From assembly GCA_003327455.1 (NCBI GenBank), contig QOQU01000003.1, forward strand, positions 310,001 to 374,000: 64,000 nucleotides of DNA. The letters are read 5' to 3'. The notes beneath the pieces were generated by a model. That model had not been told where the DNA came from and searched no databases. It worked only from the letters and a program-made list of their open reading frames with translations. The DNA is from Anaerolineae bacterium. GTDB taxonomy: Bacteria; Chloroflexota; Anaerolineae; Anaerolineales; UBA4823. Shown one piece after another: positions 59,539-64,000 of this stretch. The translations under genes and the position numbers were made by a program. Position 1 is the first letter of the stretch. Every line of letters begins with the position of its first letter.

Positions 59539-61143
59539 TCATTTGATTAATTTTTCAAAAATGAGTAATCCTTTACTGCCGTAGATGTCTGTATCAATCT
59601 GATAGATTAGATGGTACTTCGATAGAAATTCCTTGCTTGCCAGCAAAGTTTTCCTGCCATACACTTCTAAAATAATGGCATAGTCGGGAAGTTCATCCAG
59701 GATCAATTGGGTTGGTATGGCATAGTTGATGACATACATCTCTGGAGCCAGGGGGTAGTAAGCGAGAGTTTGGGGAGAATTTAATCCGACGGTATCCAGG
59801 ATTTTTGCGTCGGTGTAATAGCCCAAAACGCCAACATCGCCAGCAGCAATGGTTGTCTGAGGCAAAGCAACGGGGGAGTAGGTCATTAGAAAATCGGAAG
59901 CTTCTTTGTAGTGAAGCTCTAGTTGGATATATGCCATCTCTGGTGCCAGACGGTCTTGCCCATGATCGGGATGAAGGCGCCAGGCGGGCAAGATCAGGCA
60001 GGTGGGTATCAGGATTGTAAAGAGAATTTGAGTGGGAAGTTGCCAAAAAGCAAGCTGAGGATGACCGCGTGAAACTGCTTTAAATAGCTGCTCCAGGAAT
60101 GTTAGGGTTCCCAAGAAGATACAAAGAAAATAAAAAGGAAGTGGAGGGGTCAGGTACCAGCGGAATATTAAAGGATTGGCAATGGCAAAGGCGAGAAAGT
60201 AAAGCCAGGGGTACAGAACGAAAGCCAGACTCCGTTTGGTTTGGCGGATCCATTGCAATGCACCAAACCAGGCAAAAGTTGGGTAAAGGAGTAACCCGGC
60301 TACGATGCCCCACTTTCCAAAGGTTTTATCTTCAGAGAATGGGGTGGCATAATGTTGAAGCAAGCGCACAAGGGCGCTGTTTTCGGGTAGGTGATAAGCG
60401 AGTGCTTTGGCTGATACAGAATTGGGAAATGGAGAACCAAAGTAATAGTGCGCAAAGGCGAACCAAATGGCACAGGGTATGGTGAAAATCAGTATAACGC
60501 GCAGAAATTGTTGGATTGTATTTTTCTTCTGCCAGCCATGATTCCCTCTTGCCATCTGGTAGGTTTGGAAGAGGAAGTCGAGAAAAAGAGGCAGGATCAG
60601 GATCAACGCATCCGGTCGGGTGAGGAATGCCAGAGCTGCCAGGCAGGCTGCCCATTCAAAATGATCCTGAAGGTAAGTAAGAGCCACACCAACCAGAAGG
60701 AAGACGTAAAGGCTGGTTTCTAATCCACCGATTGAGAAGGTTACGCTAAACGGAGCGAGTGCAAAACCCAGAGATGTTGCAATGCCTAAAAGCGGTGCGC
60801 GGGAGATTTTGCCCAATCGGTAAAGCAAAAGACAGGTGACGCCATCGATGATTGAATTAATCAAGTAGGAGAGAAATGGAAAATTCGCATACGCTCCGCC
60901 AAAAGGAGTCGCCAGCAAGGCAAGCAACAAGGTGTAAAGTGGGGTTGTCGTACCAAGCACATGCTCACCAGGGTTGAAGACAAAGCCATTCCCGGCTAAA
61001 ATATTCCTGGCGTAGCGATAAGTGATATAAGCATCATCGATGGTTCTGGGTGCAGCATTGATCCGCAGGAAAACTGCTCCAAAAGCAATCAGGAACGGCA
61101 GGACAGGTAGGATGCAATCTCGTAAAGTAGAACATTTTCTCAT
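59539..61143 (-). CDS. Polytopic membrane glycosyltransferase (GT-C/ArnT-like)
   Basis: 534 residues with about 11-13 membrane segments. After the first segment comes an acidic loop RTIDDAYITYRYARN, the DD-x-Y motif of GT-C (GT39-type) enzymes that use polyprenyl-phosphate sugars, followed by GTTTPLYTLLLAL. The C-terminal 140 residues are soluble and probably extracytoplasmic (AAGDVGVLGYYTDAKILDTVG). ATG at 61143 is chosen because TATAAT lies just upstream; that gives an almost leaderless RNA. Acceptor unknown. Diverges from the next membrane protein. Confidence 0.75.
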   Translation of the reverse strand: MRKCSTLRDCILPVLPFLIAFGAVFLRINAAPRTIDDAYITYRYARNILAGNGFVFNPGEHVLGTTTPLYTLLLALLATPFGGAYANFPFLSYLINSIIDGVTCLLLYRLGKISRAPLLGIATSLGFALAPFSVTFSIGGLETSLYVFLLVGVALTYLQDHFEWAACLAALAFLTRPDALILILPLFLDFLFQTYQMARGNHGWQKKNTIQQFLRVILIFTIPCAIWFAFAHYYFGSPFPNSVSAKALAYHLPENSALVRLLQHYATPFSEDKTFGKWGIVAGLLLYPTFAWFGALQWIRQTKRSLAFVLYPWLYFLAFAIANPLIFRWYLTPPLPFYFLCIFLGTLTFLEQLFKAVSRGHPQLAFWQLPTQILFTILIPTCLILPAWRLHPDHGQDRLAPEMAYIQLELHYKEASDFLMTYSPVALPQTTIAAGDVGVLGYYTDAKILDTVGLNSPQTLAYYPLAPEMYVINYAIPTQLILDELPDYAIILEVYGRKTLLASKEFLSKYHLIYQIDTDIYGSKGLLIFEKLIK

Positions 61144-61155
61144 GGTTGTTCTTGC

Positions 61156-61161
61156 ATTATA
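61156..61161 (-). promoter_or_regulatory. -10 element almost at the GT-C start codon
   Basis: Minus strand TATAAT, 12 bases before the ATG at 61143, so the RNA would have only about 6 leader bases. TTCCAT with an 18-base gap is a weak -35. Confidence 0.45.
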
Positions 61162-61221
61162 CGCGCAGAGAACCATTGTATGGAAGTCAGAGGGGGAGAA
61201 AGTTTGCAAAGGTATATCCTT

Positions 61222-62712
61222 ATGAAGTTCGACAAACTGATCTTCTGGGTCACCATTTTATTAATTTATATCATGGCAACTCGCATATCGATTGATTCGG
61301 ATACCTGGTGGCATTTGCGCGCGGGTCAATGGATGGTGCAAAATCGCCAAATCCTGACATTGGATATCTTCTCTTATACCCGCTACGGAGCAGAATGGCG
61401 CTATCCCGGATGGCTGGTCGAAATTCCGATGGCAGCCCTTGTAACCATGTTCGGGTTGGGCAGCCTCAATCTGGTTAGTGGATTCTTGATTGCGCTGACC
61501 TTTGTTTTTATTTATTGGACAATCGAGGGAAATCATTTTCAGAAAGCGTTTCTTTTGATCCTGGCTGCTACCGTCAGTGGCGTTTACTGGTCTGCACGCC
61601 CTCACCTGGTCACATTGCTTCTCACTGCGATTTTTTTGTATCTTTTTGAAAAGGCAGCTCAAAAGGGGTATTGGAGTGTCCGCAGGAAACTCTGGATAAG
61701 TTTGCCTGGTTTGATGCTTATTTGGGTCAATAGCCATGGGGGTTTTGTTATTGGCTTTTTGCTTTGGGGAATATACTTTTTTGACTGTTTGACTCAGGCG
61801 ATATATGACGCCTGGCTACAAAAACAAAGTCTCAAGGAACTGTTGAAGAACCAAGACCTTCGAACCCTAACGATTACCGGGATCGCAATGGGTATAATCG
61901 CCAATCTAAACCCTCTTGGATACCGAATTTTCCTCTACCCTTTTCAGACGGTTTCAATCCGAACCCTGCAGAAATTTATCGAAGAATGGCAGTCGCCCAA
62001 TTTCCATTCTCTAAATTTTCAGCCTTTTATTTGGCTATTGGTGCTTTTGATCTGGGTTTCGGCTTTTTCGGGAAAACGCTGGTTGTTCAGAGATGCCCTG
62101 TTGGTAACGATCTTTTTATACCTTGCGTTGCTCGCTGGCAGAAACGTTGCTCTTTTTGCCCTATCTGCTCCGCTCCCAATTGGCAGGTTATTGGCAGGTT
62201 GGAACAGCAACAACTTGCTGAAAATTTCATTCTTGAAAAGAGACATTTCGCAAGGGAATTCAATCAAGGATTACCCAAAATTAAATCTCTTGATCGCAAT
62301 GATTCTTTTTCTGGGGTGTATTTATCGATCTTACCTGGCGTATCATGAGCCAATCGTGCAGAGGGAGTTAGATAAGTTCTATCCAGTCGAGGCGGTAAAG
62401 TATCTCAAAATGAGAATGCCAGCGGGACACCTGTTTAACAGTTACAATTGGGGGGCATATTTGTTATGGGAACTACCTGAGTATCCGGTCTTTGTTGATG
62501 GACGCACAGATCTCTATAACGATGAGGTCTTAGAGCAATGGTTAAGAGTTGTCCAACTCAGAGATGGATGGGAGGATGTTCTCGAACGATGGCAGATTGG
62601 TGTAATCTTGATGGAGCGAGAGTGGAATGTGGCGAAATTCTTGCAGCAAAACGGATGGTGTAAGAGCTACCAGGATGAAATAGCGTTGGTGCTGGAAAAA
62701 TGTCAGCCATGA
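61222..62712 (+). CDS. Polytopic membrane protein, possible glycosyltransferase
   Basis: 496 residues with about ten membrane segments. The first loop has DSDTWWHLRAGQWM, an acidic start resembling GT-C enzymes and O-antigen-type membrane proteins, and the soluble tail includes NSYNWGAYLLWELPEYPVFVDGR. I recognise the pattern as a common bacterial membrane family without a known reaction. ATG at 61222 has AAAGG upstream; the longer frame is less likely. It overlaps the following epimerase by 13 bases, so the two form one unit. Confidence 0.7.
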   Translation: MKFDKLIFWVTILLIYIMATRISIDSDTWWHLRAGQWMVQNRQILTLDIFSYTRYGAEWRYPGWLVEIPMAALVTMFGLGSLNLVSGFLIALTFVFIYWTIEGNHFQKAFLLILAATVSGVYWSARPHLVTLLLTAIFLYLFEKAAQKGYWSVRRKLWISLPGLMLIWVNSHGGFVIGFLLWGIYFFDCLTQAIYDAWLQKQSLKELLKNQDLRTLTITGIAMGIIANLNPLGYRIFLYPFQTVSIRTLQKFIEEWQSPNFHSLNFQPFIWLLVLLIWVSAFSGKRWLFRDALLVTIFLYLALLAGRNVALFALSAPLPIGRLLAGWNSNNLLKISFLKRDISQGNSIKDYPKLNLLIAMILFLGCIYRSYLAYHEPIVQRELDKFYPVEAVKYLKMRMPAGHLFNSYNWGAYLLWELPEYPVFVDGRTDLYNDEVLEQWLRVVQLRDGWEDVLERWQIGVILMEREWNVAKFLQQNGWCKSYQDEIALVLEKCQP

Positions 62713-63758
62713 TGGATTTATCTTCGAGTTCTATATCCAGCTCGTCGCGAGTTTTGATTACCGGTGGGGCGGGATTTATCGGTTCGCACCTGGCAGAGGC
62801 ACTTTTAGCGCAAGGGCATCAGGTCACCATTATTGACGATCTTTCCACAGGTAAGTTCGAGAATATCGCTCATCTCTGTCAGCATCCCCGTTTTCGATTT
62901 GCGATTGATAATATCATGAATGAAATCGTTCTCGATCGATTAGCCAGCGAGTGTGATGTAATTTTTCATCTCGCTGCTGCGGTAGGCGTTAAGTTGATTG
63001 TTGATCAGCCTGTTCGCACCATCGAGACAAACGTGAATGGGACGATGGCTGTATTGCGCGCAGCAGTCCGCTATCGGGCAAAAGTATTGATTGCTTCCAC
63101 TTCTGAAGTTTACGGGAAGGGGACTCGAGTGCCTTTCTCCGAAGATGATGATATCGTCCTGGGGTCGACTTCGCGCAGTCGTTGGTCTTATGCTGCCTCT
63201 AAGATGATTGACGAGTTTTTGGCATTAGCTTATTATCGGGAGAAAGGGTTACCAATTGTTGTTTTTCGCCTCTTCAATACTATCGGGCCACGCCAGAGTG
63301 GACAATATGGAATGGTTGTACCACGTTTTGTCCAACAAGCTTTAGAAGGGAGGCCAATCACGGTCTATGGGGATGGGAGTCAAAGTCGTTGTTTTTTGCA
63401 CGTCAACGATGCGGTTCATGCCCTGCTTGGATTGGCGGAGGCGGAAACTGCCCTGGGCAATGTTTATAATGTCGGCTCTCAGGAGGAGATATCTATCAAA
63501 GAATTGGCTGCGCTGGTGGTGAAAACAGTTAAGCAACTACACGAGGAGGGAAAGATTTTCTCGCCTCTCAAAAAAAAGAGCAGCCCAGAAATTGTCTATA
63601 TTCCTTACGAGCAAGCTTATACTTCAGGATTTGAGGATATGGCCCGGCGCGTGCCGGATATTTCCAAAATTCAACGAGCAATTGGTTGGATGCCACAAAT
63701 TACGTTGGCAGATGCAGTCAAAGACATTGTTCTCAGCACCTCCCTGAGACAGACATAA
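62700..63758 (+). CDS. Nucleotide-sugar epimerase/dehydratase (extended SDR)
   Basis: 352 residues of the UDP-glucose 4-epimerase / dTDP-glucose 4,6-dehydratase superfamily. Rossmann motif ITGGAGFIGSHLAEAL near 19-34, D in IIDDLSTG binding NAD ribose, serine/threonine in ASTSEVYGKG near 125-134, the YAASK (Y-x-x-x-K) near 157-161, and RLFNTIGPRQSG near 178-189. It likely makes a sugar nucleotide for the adjoining membrane glycosyltransferases. A Ser-rich N-terminus of about 15 residues precedes the fold; a start a few codons later is possible. Confidence 0.88.
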   Translation: MSAMMDLSSSSISSSSRVLITGGAGFIGSHLAEALLAQGHQVTIIDDLSTGKFENIAHLCQHPRFRFAIDNIMNEIVLDRLASECDVIFHLAAAVGVKLIVDQPVRTIETNVNGTMAVLRAAVRYRAKVLIASTSEVYGKGTRVPFSEDDDIVLGSTSRSRWSYAASKMIDEFLALAYYREKGLPIVVFRLFNTIGPRQSGQYGMVVPRFVQQALEGRPITVYGDGSQSRCFLHVNDAVHALLGLAEAETALGNVYNVGSQEEISIKELAALVVKTVKQLHEEGKIFSPLKKKSSPEIVYIPYEQAYTSGFEDMARRVPDISKIQRAIGWMPQITLADAVKDIVLSTSLRQT

Positions 63759-63776
63759 TTATGAGAGAGGCATGAT

Positions 63777-64000
63777 TTGAGCAACCACCGCAGATTTCTT
63801 TTTGAGCTTCTTCTTGTTGTTGGAACGATCTCAGCGTTGGTGGGATTATATCGAACGAATTATCTCTATGCTCAACGACAGCCTGGTGGCAATGATTTTC
63901 TGGCACGCTGGATGGGAGCAAGATATTGGCTCATTGAAGGGATCAGCCCTTACGATGAACGGGTAAGTCTAGCCACACAGATTGTTATTTATGGAAGGCC
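63777..64000 (+). CDS. Membrane glycosyltransferase-like protein, 5' part
   Basis: Only the first 74 residues are in the window. TTG at 63777 is the start; GAGAGG lies 8 bases upstream, and the ATG at 63772 stops at once. A membrane segment covers about 8-23, then GGNDFLARWMGARYWL near 38-53, resembling the first loop of DUF2029/GT87-type polyprenyl-linked mannosyltransferases. It continues the glycan cluster. Confidence 0.65.
   Translation, partial: MSNHRRFLFELLLVVGTISALVGLYRTNYLYAQRQPGGNDFLARWMGARYWLIEGISPYDERVSLATQIVIYGR

Overview
The window looks like a chromosomal segment of a Gram-variable, probably anaerobic or facultative bacterium of the phylum Chloroflexota, most likely class Anaerolineae. 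This is inferred from gene content and protein style: Thr/Pro-rich spacers in secreted proteins, secreted enzymes ending in a YLPV/YFPF-type tail, an F1-ATPase gene cluster detached from F0, a Rex regulator, a membrane pyrophosphatase, Ino1, and a radical-SAM/DUF2344 pair. No marker such as 16S rRNA is present, so the assignment is not proven. Gene density is high. I found no insertion sequence, prophage, CRISPR array or rRNA, and the content is essentially core plus lineage-specific genes.

Layout. 1-5952: 3' part of rplS, tRNA-Glu with its terminator, an APS reductase (cysH), a secreted alkaline phosphatase, an HtrA-type protease and purH. 6000-10747: a receiver/TadZ-like ATPase diverging from purH, then a leftward set (DUF429 protein, DAG-kinase-like lipid kinase, helicase-associated-domain protein). 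11014-18275: a tightly packed rightward run with P5C dehydrogenase-like ALDH, a small membrane protein, both subunits of a class I CoA-transferase, a CPBP protease, a lactate permease and galactokinase. 18305-26256: a leftward run of mutS2, a giant S8 protease and a WD40 protein. 26402-26677: Flp pilin and tRNA-Val. 26686-32804: a leftward operon joining signalling proteins (CheC-like, PAS/GAF/GGDEF, CheY-like) to lactate oxidation genes (lutA and a lutB-lutC fusion).

33116-38409: tRNA-Pro and ino1 fired from back-to-back promoters, then yebC, ruvC, ruvA, proC and an M42 aminopeptidase. 38434-43928: atpA-atpG-atpD-atpC followed by an unusual MreB paralogue. 43941-46898: rex with its operator, obgE with a long leader, nadD and tRNA-Arg. 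46921-53994: leftward PrsW protease, DUF2344 protein and radical SAM protein, then ndk behind a large acidic TPR protein. 54194-58345: membrane pyrophosphatase diverging from the primary sigma factor. 58391-64000: nucleotide-sugar or lipid-linked glycan genes (two SDR epimerases, three polytopic GT-C-like membrane proteins), one epimerase being under a clear TetR-type operator.

Functional themes. Energy and redox: F1-ATPase, PPi-driven pump, Rex, lactate uptake and LutABC oxidation, CoA-transferase. Envelope and surface: pilin, TadZ-like ATPase, secreted protease and phosphatase, intramembrane proteases, MreB paralogue, glycan genes. Information processing: sigma factor, RuvAC, MutS2, YebC, ObgE, four tRNAs. 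The most interesting signals are the shared -35 divergent promoters at 33212-33262, the Rex operator with helically phased half-sites, the operator-covered promoter at 59401-59458, the repeated [L/I]P[D/E]W motif in the 924-residue TPR protein, and the MreB paralogue with degenerate ATPase loops in the ATP synthase cluster.
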